A DNA stretch of 64,000 nucleotides. Source: Orobanche coerulescens. Taxonomy: Eukaryota; Streptophyta; Magnoliopsida; Lamiales; Orobanchaceae. The notes under the pieces were generated by a model. It was not told the DNA's origin, made no database searches, and saw only the letters and a list, made by a program, of their open reading frames with translations. A program made the position numbers and the translations under genes. Of this stretch, positions 13,078-25,824 are shown piece by piece. The stretch spans positions 211,005,096-211,069,095 of the forward strand of contig CM065802.1 in the NCBI GenBank assembly GCA_033398695.1. Reading direction: 5' to 3'. Positions within the stretch are counted from its first letter, which is position 1, and every line of letters starts with the position of its first letter.

Positions 13078-15729
13078 CGTAACACCCCAAACTAGGCGGA
13101 TATTACGGTCCGTGAATCCCGACCAGGACCCACTGTGCAAATGAAAATGATGAATTACGCAGGGTAAATGTAGTACCAAACCACATTACAACAATAATTA
13201 CTCCGATGAGGAGTTTCATACAACACATCCAGGATATTTCAGAATACATGTATATTTTATATGGAGATAAAATATACAACACTAAGTGAAATGAGTATTC
13301 GAACGGAATGTCTGCAGCGGAATAAATGAAGGAAACATAATGACTGAATTAAATGACTGAAAGGACTGGGGGCCCCTTCTAGTATCATTGGGACTCCTCG
13401 CCGTCAACATGCACTCCCTGTGCCTTTGCCTTGCCATGACCTGAGAAACAAATATCCCCAAACGGGGTCAGTTATACAGAACAACAATCCTCAAGAGTTG
13501 AGTAAACACAATCATATAAATATGTAGTATAAACCACAAGTTCGATCAAAATGAAACGGTTAGATTATAACCAAATCTTGTTGAAAACATACGCAATCAA
13601 ACATGCTGTATGAATCAACTAACAGTACGGCTCAAAGGGTGGCGCCACACTACGCCCGGGATGGAAATGTGTCCGTGCACAAGCCACCAACGAGTATCGA
13701 TCGAATACCGGCGTGGTCTTGTACCTAATCAGTCTCACGAAGCAATCGACTCGTGTGCACAGTCCAATGTGAGGCCAACAACCAACACACGACATAAATG
13801 TGCCCGACATGAAAATCCTACACATACCAACCGGCACGCCAGTATGACCCGGAATGCCACGATATAACAAAAGTGACATCGGAAACGAATAATGACTCAC
13901 CGAGATAAAATGATAGTGAAATGAATGATAGCTCAACGAAATGATTGGAACCGTCGTTCCTTGTGGCTGAAGTGATTAATTGACAATGACAAGTTTTAAT
14001 ACGGTTAACACAATGATGAATGAGTTACGATTATGAATGAACAACGACAAAAGGAAATGAATATCCTTTTAACTGAGTAAGAATCAACTTACACAATACC
14101 GGTGACAATTATCCTTCCACGAACAACGTCCTAATTGAGATATCGGTCGCTCGAACAACCTTGAATTATACAATATCCAACAACCCGTTCAATATACGAA
14201 TCAAACACGAATATAACGAACTCAAAACGTCGATACGATTAAACTAAGTTCATTGGGGCATTATATCGAATACGTTGTGGCCAAACTCCGATTGTTTACA
14301 ATCAAATCTCAATGAGCCACTATCAAATCCCCCAAAAAGTGTTTCAAACCAACAAACATCTTCTAAATGATCAATAATCCAAAATGAATATCCGAAAACA
14401 TGATTATAACGACAATTAATCGAAAACCCCCAATTTCAACTCGATATTCAAAGTGTTCTTGAAAAATCCCTCAATAATCCAATGAATCCTTATACAGACT
14501 CATAATCATATACATATCCCTTCATATAACATGATTATAACGTCCAAAACATCATATCTCAACACAAAATCGAAGTCCAAGGTGTTGAAGAAATTACCTC
14601 TTGAAGATCAAACTACTTCGATCCGATGAACACGAGTTAAAACAAGTATCCAAGCTTCCCAAATGAATGAAGATGATGAAAATTACACACTCAAGTGATT
14701 GATGATGGCAAAATCTCTCCCTCAACCCACTCTCTCGGATAAAAGAAGAAAAGGAATGAAAATGAGGAAGAATGTCCCGGCCGACTCCTTAAATACTGCC
14801 GGAAGTTACGGCCGTAACTCGGCCCTCTTACGGCCGTAACATTCCAAGTCAACGGCCTTACGTCCGTAACCGGCCAACTCATATGGTCGTAACTCGGCTT
14901 CGTCCGTAAGCCTGCCGACAGACTTACGGCCGTAACCGCTCCTGAGTTACGGGCGTAACCCGCCTTCGTCAAAAACATCCGCCGACATCCTTACGGCCGT
15001 ACCCGCACACCTTACGGCCGTAACTCGGATGATACGGCCGTATCCGGCCAACCTTACGGGCGTAACCCGCCTTCGTCAAAAATGGCCAGACATCCTGCCT
15101 GCAGCGTACCGCCGTATCCGGCCAAGCCTTACGGCCGTACCTGCCTCGACTTACGGCCGTATGCCGCCACCCTTACGGCCGTAAGTCACCCTTGGTCGAC
15201 AACACCCGAAATTTACAAACACCACTTACGGCCGTATCCAACCCTCCTTACGGCCGTAACTCACCTTCGGCCAAAATGCCTGGGCAGCCTGCTGGACCAC
15301 GTACGGCCGTAACCAGCCAGCCTTACGGCCGTACCCGCTGAACTTACGGCCGTATCCCAGAACCTTACGGCCGTAACTCAATGCTGGCCAAGGTGAATAA
15401 ATCCGATAACTCCAATTCCTCGCTACGACTGATGAATGATCCGACATACCATACGAATGTGGAAGTGAACAAGTCTAACACGAGCCAAAGATGATACTCC
15501 CAGTACAAGGCTATCAATCACAATGAAAATGATAATACTCCCGTCTCGATCTAAAAATGGAGATAAAATGACGATCGGTAACTGATATACGATTACCACA
15601 TGCCAACATTGAACGCAAATGAGTGATTCATGAATGATGAGTGATTATTAATGAGTGAAAATTACTGAGTGACAATTACAGACTGATAATTACTGAATGA
15701 AAATAAATGAATTACAACCGGGTATTACA
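13078..15729 (-). repeat. Gypsy element 2 5' LTR
   Basis: It is the same length as the left LTR (2652 bp) and nearly identical over long stretches. The first base is C instead of T, so it begins CGTAACACCC. It carries the second copy of the TTACGGCCGTAA array (14806-15376), the TATA-like box (about 14787-14795) and the donor-like site (GT at 14596-14597). Confidence 0.93.
14806..15376 (-). repeat. Array of about 20 TTACGGCCGTAA palindromes, right LTR
   Basis: This is the counterpart of the array in the left LTR, with the same spacing. A few palindromes differ between the two LTRs, in both directions: some are more perfect here and some are more decayed. Confidence 0.92.
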
Positions 15730-15734
15730 GCATC

Positions 15735-17091
15735 AACCTTAGATCACCCGAACTTCACATGAGAATGGTAATCGAGATTGAATATAAGTATTTTGATGAT
15801 ATACATTTCCTTGAATTCTAAGATGTTTGAATCCGTAAGATCATTCATAATTGTATGAGCATGTTTTGTAGAAGGGTAACATACGTTAATCACTGAGGAT
15901 TTCGTACGCTTCATCATCAATAGAAACAGTCGACTGTTCAGTGAGAAACTGTCATGTGTGTTTAGCGTACACTAGGCCCTGCATCTTGCGTATGCTAACG
16001 GGCAGAATTAATGTACGCTACGTTTGGTACGTAACGTATGTTATATCATCAGACGAGTCAGTCGACTGATCAGAGAGGAAATGTCGATACATGGTTAGCG
16101 TACGCTAATGAACAGCCTTAACGTATGCTAAAAGGGATATGTAACGTACGTTACGCAGGCCAGGCAGGACGTTTTATGAACTCCCGACCGTATTTTGGAT
16201 TGTTAGATGATCGTACGATGTGAGTTGAACTCTATATTATTTCTTTTGTTTAAGGTTCGAGCTTTGCTTCGTGATTGATCAAAGGGGCGACCTTCGAGTG
16301 TGTTGATATTCGTGGAAGTATTATTCTTGTCATCGAAACGAGGCAAGTACTTTAATTTATTTGTGCGTATTAATGTCGACTATGTTGTGGTTGTATTGTT
16401 GCGTACTTGTTAAATGTCCACCATGCGATTGGTCTGATGGGATCATCATGAGAATCTATAGCTGTGTGCGCTAGATCGCTGGACAGGTATTGCCACCATG
16501 CGATTGGTCCGATGGGATCATCATGGGAATCTATAGCTATGTGCGTTGGATCGTTGGAATACCACGAGTATGTTGAGATTGTTGTGATGTGCTATGTGTT
16601 GATATTATTTCTCGTTGGAGAAGCTTGTCATGGTTATGATTAATAACATTGATGTTCTTATTTAAGGATTTGATGATTAAGTCCTTGTTGTATAATTATC
16701 GTACTTGTACTAGCATCGTTGTGCTAACCCTTCGGGGGTGAACATTTGTTTATGTTCAGGATCTAGGAGAGCAGGGAAACAACCACTGGAGCTGCATGAC
16801 GACGAGGGTGCAGAGTTATGTTCCGGCCGGGTTTTATTATCTGTTGTTGTGTTATTTTTAATAAGTACTCGAGTACGTTGTCGTTTGTGATGATTGGATT
16901 TTGGTGATGTATTAATATTCTTCCTTTGGATATTTGTATTCTCAGTATTGGTCCAGAATTGTTGTATTGTTATTTCAGTTACTTTCATATGTTGGTATCT
17001 ATTATTGTCTTTTCATTTATTCAACCTTGTAAAATTTTATGTAAAGGATTTACGGTGCTGTAATATTCCTGAATATATCGGGGGTGTCACA
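15735..17091 (+). repeat. Gypsy element 1 3' LTR, second segment
   Basis: This continues the LTR cut at 5195 and ends GGGGTGTCACA. It contains a second cluster of TTARCGTACGYTA palindromes (15876-16154). Near the end are a branch-point-like CTAAC, a CCC-UUCG-GGG hairpin (16728-16737) and an acceptor-like TTCAG|G (AG 16758-16759). The joined LTR is about 2.4 kb. Sequence from 17092 is copia LTR, so element 1 was inserted there. Confidence 0.85.
15876..16154 (+). repeat. Second palindrome cluster, element 1 LTR
   Basis: About nine degenerate copies of TTARCGTACGYTA are present, among them 16096-16108 and 16141-16154. In the intact LTR this cluster lay downstream of the TATA box, unlike the first cluster. 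No other LTR in the window has a second block. Confidence 0.7.
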
Positions 17092-17695
17092 GTATGATCT
17101 CTCCTTAATCCGGACGTTGTGTAGGCTACGAGCTCCCGAATCTTGCTTGGACTTCAACTTGGGATCGGCCGAATATACTTCCTCTCACAACTCTCAATTT
17201 TCTTTTGTTCAAGTAATTCCGATTCGTAGCAAGAATTAAAGTGTTATCTCAATTGTGGAATCAAAGACACGATTCAAGATCCATAATTAAACACTAAGAA
17301 GAAAAATCGAAACCCTTGTGTATGTGTGCAGTATTTCGTCCGAACCCCCTTATTGTCCTATTTATTGGCTTTTGGACTACTCTAGGGATCTTAAGGAGGA
17401 TTAGGGTTATGACTCCTAGTGCAACCAAACCTTACATATTAAGCCATTTCCTAATATGATTGAGTTTACTAATATCAATTCAATCCACTAAAGAATTAAT
17501 ATTGCACTTCCAACCCAAATCCCAATTTACGAAAGCGGGCTCCTTATTTAAATATATTATTTTCCATATTTAAGATATCGAATCTTCATTAATTAATTTA
17601 TGCTACTGACAGCTTTAATTAATTAATTTCTTATCCAAGAGTAGTACCACTCGAACCTTATTATTATATCGGAATTAAATCCGCCTGCAGAGTTT
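17092..17695 (-). repeat. Copia 3' LTR fragment
   Basis: Positions 17092-17559 are about 90% similar by eye to 26085-26550 in the other LTR. After 17559 the two diverge, so one of them carries a rearrangement. The remainder to 17695 has no recognisable feature. Confidence 0.7.
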
Positions 17696-18604
17696 AATAT
17701 AATAATCATTAGCGGTCCAAGTATATTCGAGATCCGCCCGAGAACCGTCCGATAATACCCGAAATCGATACTTACCTGAAATGTTAACGGTCCGAATACT
17801 GGTACTGAAGTTGGAACCAAAATCGATAAGGACCAGAACCGTTAACCCGATAAAAAACCAGTAATTTTTCACTAATTACATCACCAAACAGAGCCTTAGT
17901 AATTGAGTATAAAAGACAATCGATAGAGAAACCCTACCTCAAATTCATCATCAAGTCCAATGCGCAGCCAACCTCAACTCTTACACTCATCCATTTCATT
18001 TATTGCAACCCCCCATTCTCTTATATATCCTTCATTTCTTGCAAGTTGCAACTATATCAAAGTGATTAGTGATTACTTACAAGTTTTAACAGATTCAAAG
18101 TGTTTTTTACTCGAAATTATTCATCTCGGAGTCTGATTCTAAGTGATTTCTCTCAATTCTAAGATAATTTCTACCTCAATCTAATGCACAATTCAAGGTT
18201 GTGATGATCTGTATTTTAATTTCTCAGTAATTTTAATTTATTAAAGTTATTTTATTAATTCTGATTTGAGTCTTGTTATTCTTTATTATTCTTATTTTTT
18301 CTATTTTGGTTAGTCTTTTTTATTGTAATTTTTTTTTTAATATTTTGGGGCGGTTTTGGGTTAACTACTCGATTTTGCTAAGGGGTCGGTTCAGGTACTT
18401 AACGGGTCGAGTTTTTTCGGGTCCTTAACGAGTCGGTTCTTAATGGGCCGGTCTCGGTTATACCCGAAATCTTATTGGACCAGTTCCGTTTCTAGCACTG
18501 GACCCATTAGCTTATCTATTTGGGTCTCGGGTATACTCGATAGAGTTATCGGATCTGGCCCGTTAAGTAAAGACCCGGACCAGACCAGACCGATAACACC
18601 CCTA
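17696..18604. mobile_element. hAT-like MITE with CGGTCC / GACCGG subterminal repeats
   Basis: Both ends are rich in short CGGTCC, ACCCGA and GGGTC motifs (17705-17870 and 18360-18604), and the middle (17870-18350) is AT-rich and noncoding. The right end is ACACCCCTA, the complement of the TAGGGGTGT terminus typical of such elements. The left end is poorly defined and no 8-bp duplication was found. It lies between RNase H and the 3' LTR of the copia element. Confidence 0.55.
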
Positions 18605-18751
18605 CTAGCATATAATCCCTAGTCCTTCTCAAGTATTTGAGTATGTGCTTGACAGCAATCCAGTGTCCTGGTCCTGGTTTCGACTGGTATCTAGCAGCCA
18701 TGCCTACGACATGACAGATATCTGGTCTAGTGCAATGCATAACATACATGG

Positions 18752-21184
18752 TGTAACGCCCCCAAAATTAACCAGAACGTTATAGTACCGTGAATCCCGT
18801 GTGGGACCCACAAGGCAAATTTTTAAGACTTTAAAATTTCTCCATTAAATAATTTTTTTATGAAAATAGTTCGGTGATGGTGTAATTACGAAACGAAATA
18901 CTTAGAAAAATAAGTTCGCATACACTATTATTACATAAACGTGGAATATTTGAGAATTCAAATTAAAAAAACGAGATAACAAGGCTTTTTCCCAACACTG
19001 CTCAAGCCTAATCGGAACCTTCGGGAATATACTGCAAATATTCAAAAAACTTGCCTGACACGACGAATCGTGCCAGCCAACCTAGGTCAGACAATACGAA
19101 AAAAAGTTCATCGATAGAATAAGAGAAATTCTCAGTACAATATTATTATTTGGTTAGGCAATAGATCACAGGATACTCAATATTATCTTTTCTATCAACA
19201 CATAAACTTCCAAGGTCGCAACCAAGGGTCACAGGAGTGTCTACGCAGGAATACTCTGGACGTGGGTACCATTAAGGTTTTATCCCTCAACACAGTTCCG
19301 TTCAGGTATATCAACACATAAACTCCCAAGGTCGCAACCAAGGGTCACAGAAGTATCTAAACAGGAATACTCCAGACGTGGGTACCATTCAAGTTTTGTC
19401 CCTCAACACATCAGCCCGTTAATCAAGTTTTCAAGTAAAATAAAATATACTTTCCATAAATAGTGACACACATTAAATTTTGGGATTTAACATAACATAG
19501 TCTGAGCAAGGTATCACTTGCCTTAGTTCCGATGAGAGTAATTTCCTTGATGACATAATGGCTCGAACCTACAATCGAGAGCTCAACCTATTACATATTC
19601 GTCCATTAATACCTCATGGCGATAATGACGAATACCGACAATTACCCCCATCCCGATAGGATTCTAAACCTAGTTCGATTCATAATGTTGAAACCAAATT
19701 TTTATGTTTAGTAACAATGCGAATTACTTAACCCTCAATCCATCGATTATCAATTTATCACATCATTTTAACCACAATGTTCTTATACAATATTTCTACG
19801 ACACGACTACAACTATAACCACTTGTAAATTCGCTAATTACTCAAATTCGAAATGCCACAACTCTAGGGTAGAACGGACAAGTACAATTCCAGCGAAATC
19901 CTAATATATTTGATTACCTATCTAACTTGGTAATTGATAACTAATTCATTCCAACGAGTTTACCATACGATAATTGGATTACAAAAACAATCCATAACAT
20001 GACAATTTCATGGTGTTGGTGATTTGTAAGTTCGATCATGAGTTTTATAACCCAACTACGATAATTACCACAAATCATATGAAGTACTAGCTTGAGATAG
20101 GATTTCATTTAACAATTATGATTAGTGCTAGTTTTCCACGGTTTGATTATCGTCAAGAGTTCTAAACTACCCAAAACGTCTGAAATCTGGTACAACATAA
20201 CTATCATCATCAAAATGGATTCAAAGACTTGATAAACTTACCTTAATTGACGAGGGACGAGGAAGAACAATAAAGAACGACGAATACCGGAAAACAACAC
20301 CTTCAAAACCTTCTTCGGAGCTTGAACAATCCTTTATACTACGATAATATGTGGCTAGGAAGGCTAGAACTCGAGTGATAAGACTGGAGGATGATTTTAG
20401 AGAGAGAGAGAGAGATGATTTTGCTTCGTGCAAATTTAAAGGGGAAGTGTTGATTTATAATATCAGGATGCTCCTTACGTGCGTTATATATGAAGGTTTA
20501 TGTACGCAAGGCTTCTTACGTACGTTATATAAAACAAGTTAACGTACGTAAGGTATGCCCAGAACTCTCTGCCCAAAATGACCCCCAACATTACGTACAT
20601 ATTGTCAGAGTAGTGTACGTAAAGGTTCTCATGTAACGTACGTAATGATCATTGATCTACCTACGTAAGGCTCAGTTGACTAGTTCGTCTGATTACGCCG
20701 AAAGTTGTCCTGATAAGGCATAATTGGAGATTCTTGTCGGTAGACTGAAGTATGGGTTACGTACATAAGCCTTACATTCTTACGTACATAGAACAAGGCA
20801 GTTAGCGTACGTAAATCCCAACATTTAACGTATGTAAAATGAATAGTGCATACATTTTAATGTACGTTAGATATGTTTAAACCACTTAGTTATAAATCAC
20901 ACTTAACCATCACAATGTGACTTCCTTTAGGCGCCAAGATGTTGGCCACCATCATATTCGCACCGAGAATTGCTTCAGCATCATCAAGGTACGTCACCGA
21001 CACATCATCAATCATCATATAATTTCATTGCCGTAGTAAGTAAATGTGTACAAGGTTTAATTCGAAACAACACGGTCTAAACACAACATATAAAAGTACA
21101 AGCATCGTGTGATGGAGCACACTATTTAATTATTAAAAACAAGATACATATTAATAAACAGCATAGAATATCCGTGGTATTACA
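18752..21184 (-). repeat. Solo gypsy LTR inside copia pol
   Basis: The plus strand runs from TGTAACGCCC to GGTATTACA and has no internal region. On the coding strand it starts TGTAATACC and ends GGCGTTACA. It splits the copia RT/RNase H junction cleanly. Flanking duplications are imperfect (ATGG before, ATGAG after on the plus strand). On the minus strand it has a palindrome cluster (20475-20870), a TATA box (about 20452-20459) and a strong donor-like AAG|GTAAGT (GT at 20240-20241). It is a recombination remnant of a chromovirus-type element distinct from elements 1-3. Confidence 0.85.
20475..20870 (-). repeat. Palindrome cluster TTACGTACGTAA, solo LTR
   Basis: About 13 perfect to degenerate copies of TTACGTACGTAA or TTAACGTACGTAA are found in 400 bp. 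The cluster ends about 15 bp upstream of the TATA box on the coding strand. Confidence 0.75.
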
Positions 21185-23571
21185 ATGAGGTTTCCCACAG
21201 CTGACGCATAAGGGATCAACTTCATGTCATCTATCTTCTTTTGTGTCTTAGGACACATATCCTTAGATAGTTCAATTCCATGTTTGTAAGGTAGAAAACC
21301 TTTCTTGTAATTCTCCATGCTAAACCGCTTTAGCACTGTATCGATATAGGATCTGAGATAAGCACAACATTCATTTCTTCCAATCATGAAAGATCCTGAT
21401 CCCAAGGATGTGCCCTGCTTCTCCCAAATCCTTCATATCGAACTGCTCAGATAGCCATACCCGTACATCTGATAATTCCTTCACGTTGTTTCCAATCCGA
21501 AGAATATCATCTACGTACAGTACAATAAACACCAACACATTTCCATCATATTTCTTATACATGCAAGTCTCACTCAGGCATTGGACGAATACATATAACT
21601 CGACAACTTCACCAAATTGAGTGTTCCAATATCTAGATGATTTCTTAAGTCCATAAATGGATCTCTTAAGCTTGCACACTAAGTGCTCTTCTCCTTTAGC
21701 AATGAATCCCTCTGGTTGGCACATGTAGATTTCCTTGTCTAGACTTCCATTCAAGAATACAGTCTTGACATCCATTTACCAAATCTCCAGATCCAAATGA
21801 GCAGCTATAGCTAAAAGAATCCGAATTGATTAAGCATGGCTACCGGCGAAAAGGTTTCTTCGTAATCGATACCCTCTTCTGAGTGTAACCTTTCGCTATA
21901 AGCCTCAGTTAGAAGGTTTCTACCTTACCGTCACCTCTTTTCTTTCACTTATATACCAACTTACTCCCAATATCTTGTACCCGATTAGGTAGTTTTACTA
22001 GCTCCCGCACTTAATTGGAATCCATAGAACCCATATCTAATTCCATTGCTACTTGCCAAGAGTTAGCATCTTTATCTTGGATTGCCTCCTTGTAAGTCCA
22101 GAGATCTAATTTATCTTCTCCTGGTATTGAGTCCAAAGACTGTCCCATGTCTATGAATCATTCTGGTTGACGAACAAACCCCCCGCTACGACGAGACAAA
22201 TCCTGAGTTGGTGTAGAAGTCTCAAAATCAATACGTGGTGCAGTGTTAGTTGGCGCTTGTACGATTAGTATAGACGTTGTCTCGCCCCTCAACTCTTCCA
22301 GAATTATTTCGCTCATGGGCTTGTGACTAATCATATAATCCTCTTCCAAGAATCGGGCATTGGTGCTAACAATGACCTTCTGATCCTGGGGATTATAAAA
22401 CAAGACATCCTTCGTTCCTTTAGGGTATCCTACAAACACTCGTACTTCTGTACGAGATGCAAACTTATCAGCTTCCTTATTCAGCACATGTGCTGCAATA
22501 CCCCAAATCCGAACATGTCCTAGACTTTTCACCCATTCTACAGTTCTGTGGGTGTTTTTGGAACTGATTTTGAGGGCATTAGGTTTAGATTGTAAGCTGC
22601 TATTTCCAAGGCATACCCCAGAACGAAATAGGTAAATCTGAATAACTCATCATTGACCTAACCATTTCTAAAAGAGTTATATTTCTTCTCTCAGCAACAC
22701 TATTTTGTTGTGGAGTTCTGGCAAAGTGATCTGGGACGAAATCCCTTCATTTTCCAAGAAATCTAAAAATTCTCCACTAAGGTATCTGCCAACACGATCA
22801 GATCGCAGTGACTTGATACTCTTTTTCATGAGGCTTCTCCGTTTCAGCCTTGAAATCTCTGAACTTGTCAAAGGCTTCAGATTTACATCACATCAAATAG
22901 ATGTATCCATATCTCGAATAATAAACTATAAACGTGAATAAGTATTCGAAACTACCCCTAACCTGGATGTTCATTGGACCACATACATCCATATGAACCA
23001 ATTCTAGCACATTCTGAGCACGGATTGCCTTAGTTTTAAAAACCATTTTGGTCATCTTACCTTCCAGTTAGGATTCAAAAATTTGAAATGACTCAACTTG
23101 GAGGTCATCCAATGGGCCATTATCTACCTATCTTTGAATTCTTCTAAGGTTTACCTGACCTAACAGTAGATGCCACAGATATAATTGGTTTATGCTTGAA
23201 GGTTCTTTTCTCTTTTTTGGTTTAGACAAGGTGTAAAGTGATTTATGTTTATACATGGGAGTTTGTGCAGTATTAGTGACATACAGTCCATTAGTATAAA
23301 TACCTTTACAAATATATACACTGTTTCTTCTAATAATAGCATCACCATCAAAAGAAACTGAATAACTATCAAAACTTAATTTAGAAACCGAAATTAAATT
23401 CATTCTAAAATCTAGTACTAATAATACATTATTAAGGACTAATATTTTATCATTAATCTTCAACTGCACGACTCCCACTGCAACAACCATAAGCCTGGAA
23501 AAAAATTCCCCAGTTGATGGTGATCTCGCCCCACTAAGCTGCTTGGTTACCTGAAAACCATGCGAGTCAAA

Positions 23572-24482
23572 TCACACATGATTAGTGGAGCTTGAATCAA
23601 CTATACACGAAATGGAAGAACAAGCTGCCAAACATATTTTGACTACTAGTGCACGAGACATACCTTTCTTAAGCGCAGGGCAGTCCACTTTAAAATGTCC
23701 TTTCTGACCGCACTTGTAGCACTTTTCTTTTGGTTTTTTGTTTGCCTCAGGATGAGGAGCTTTACTGTTTACCTTGAGAGTTTCCACATGCTTATGCCCA
23801 CTTGTTTCTTCTTCTTCCCCCACTTGGGTTTAGAAGTCGAAACATCATTAGCTGCAAGAACTTGATACCCTTGTCTGAAGAGTCCTTCCGCAACTTGAAG
23901 CTCTGTCAGCAATTCCACCAAGGTATACTCCCTACGATTCATATTGTAGTTTAGGCGGAACTGCTCAAAACTCCTAGGTAAGCTGTTTAGGATGATATCG
24001 ACCTGCATTTACGCATCAATAGTAGCCCCTAAGATATCAAGTTCGTTTAGTTGAGAAATCATCTTTAGAACATGATCCCTTACCAGGGTTCCTTCAGGCA
24101 TTTGAGTCGTCATCAAGACCCTCATAGCATTTTGCCCAGCCGCCCGGTTCTGATGACCAAACATCTCGTCGAGATTTTTCATTATTTCCGTGGCCGTGCC
24201 CATACTCTGATGCTGATACTGCAATATATTTGCTAAAGAAGCCAAGATGTGACAGTGATCCATCTCATCAGATTTCTTCCATTTGCGGTATTCTTTCACC
24301 TCATCAGGTGTCGAATCCGCATCTAGTTCCAATGGGAATTCCTCAGTTATAACAAACTTGTGTTCCTCGGCAGTCAGGACAATATTAAGATTACGTTTCC
24401 AATCAGCAAAGTTAATGCCATCTAGTTTGTTTTGTTTGAGAATTGTAGCAAGTGGATTGAAAGACATCTGAAATAAAAACAT
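23572..24482 (-). pseudogene. Copia gag, decayed
   Basis: This is the copia capsid/nucleocapsid gene in three pieces: 24482-24009 (UBN2-type gag with LDGINFADWKRNL and a MFGHQNRAAGQNAM stretch), 24008-23769 (LNSLPRSFEQFRLNYN) and 23823-23572 with the CCHC zinc knuckle CYKCGQKGHFKVDC. A stop separates the first two and a frameshift the last two. The protease follows at the lower end, where the active-site DSGAT is changed to DSSST. The ATG at 24465-24467, preceding SFNPLATIL, is the more likely start than the upstream one. Confidence 0.85.
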
Positions 24483-25810
24483 CCATTACATAATGCATAG
24501 CAAAATATATTGAAAAACCTCAAAACATAATGCATATTCTAGCAAGCAACACCACGAAAAACCCGCATATGCAAGCCACGATCGTGTGGACATTTACATA
24601 CACATTTTTCAAGTAGAGTTTTACGTCGGTAATTTTACTATATAGTCAATTTATGTTATGAGTAAAATTAATAGTTGGTTCCTCTTGGCAATATATTAAT
24701 TAACATAGACTTCGATGGGGAGCTTATTAATTAATACGCCTAAGTGAACACCATAATTTAACAATCTTAAAATGTTATCTTTTAAATAATAGTCATACAG
24801 ATGGAGAGGTCCTATCATAAAAAATAATATTTACCTTTTGTTATCATTTGAAATTTAAAACTAGTGAACCTATAATTAGCACACCTCATATAGAGGAAGA
24901 CCCTAATGTTAATGTGCATGCTAATTACTTCACAATTTAAATTAATTATGGAGGCCAATTTGATTTTATTTTAAAAAAATAAATAAATTTAATCACTTAG
25001 TCATTTCAGCCTTAATGTTTTTAATTTTCTCGTCCTAACATGCAAGAAACATATCACGCATACATTCATACATGTCATACATCAAAAGAGTAAAAACCAA
25101 AATAAACGCATGGATAATTAAATTATCCAATTATCATGGTCTTCTTCCTTGGATTGACCCTGAGAAAATCTTCGACTCGATATCTCCCACTGGATCAAGC
25201 ATCGCGTCACTCCTCCCTATCTGGTTCGTGAATTTCCAAAATTAAAATTTTCACTTTTATGCAAAATTAATTACATATAAAAATTTAATTTTAAAATCTC
25301 AACTCTCCAGCAGATGCAACGAACGGCCGTGAAACAAACCGAACCAAAAACCAGACGACCCGACCAGGCGCGAACCGTCGGAGCAGTTTGCCCGGCCGAG
25401 CTGGTCTTGATCGGCGACGGCCGTGTCTTCTTTGTTCGGCCACTGCTATCCAGCAATCCGGGTGTCCCTGTTCTGCTCTAATTCTTCGTGATTTTGTCTT
25501 CTCCGAATTCGATTATAGTTTTACACGAAATAAAATACATGGAATTTACAGCAAAATTACACGGAAATTAAGATCCTAGATCTACCCGTGGATTTCTCAC
25601 GGGAAAAACCATTACATGCCTCAAAACCGGGCCAACCAAGCATTGCATAAAAATAATAAAATTAACCATTCAACATAACCATGATAATTGGATCATATTC
25701 CCTGCAAGAACACATCTAGTAAAATATTCCAACATCAAATTACATGAATATTTAAATTGCTATCAATTAATCACCAAAATTAATTAAAATAGCAAAAGCC
25801 TAAAAATCTG
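24483..25810 (-). other. Copia 5' untranslated leader
   Basis: This 1.3-kb stretch between primer site and gag has no coding signal on either strand that I recognise. It is AT-rich, with a GC-richer patch at 25310-25460. Confidence 0.5.
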
Positions 25811-25822
25811 GCTCTGATACCA
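25811..25822 (-). other. Primer-binding site, copia element
   Basis: The complement is TGGTATCAGAGC, an exact match to the initiator tRNA-Met 3' end used by most plant copia elements. It is two bases from the LTR that starts at 25825. Confidence 0.9.
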
Positions 25823-25824
25823 AT

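Larger units (their letters stand above)
5196..15729 (-). mobile_element. Gypsy element 2, complete Ty3/gypsy insertion
   Basis: The element has two LTRs of equal length (2652 bp; 5196-7847 and 13078-15729), perfect 5-bp duplications GCATC, a tRNA-Met-like primer site beside the right LTR and a purine tract beside the left LTR. All of its coding pieces lie on the minus strand, so the right LTR is the 5' one. It sits inside the 3' LTR of gypsy element 1 and is therefore younger. The LTRs look nearly identical along most of their length, yet gag and pol carry several stops and frameshifts, so this copy is not autonomous. The chromodomain tail and long LTRs point to a Tekay/Del-type chromovirus. 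Confidence 0.95.
18605..23500 (-). pseudogene. Copia pol, decayed and interrupted
   Basis: Reading leftwards, 23490-23128 holds the end of protease and the pre-integrase zinc region (LWHLLLGQVNLRRIQR). Integrase remnants are at 22871-22677 and 22532-22158, the latter with the C-terminal GYPKGTKDVLFYNP block. Reverse transcriptase (21775-21371) retains IYGLKKSSRYW and the YVDD catalytic box. The region to 21185 leads to the RT/RNase H junction (YASAVGNL), which resumes at 18749 with MYVMHCTRPDICHVVGMAA behind a solo LTR. Most of RNase H downstream of 18605 is missing. Numerous stops and frameshifts make it a pseudogene. The sequence type is typical of Tork/Ivana-like copia pol, but I cannot fix the lineage. 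Confidence 0.85.
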
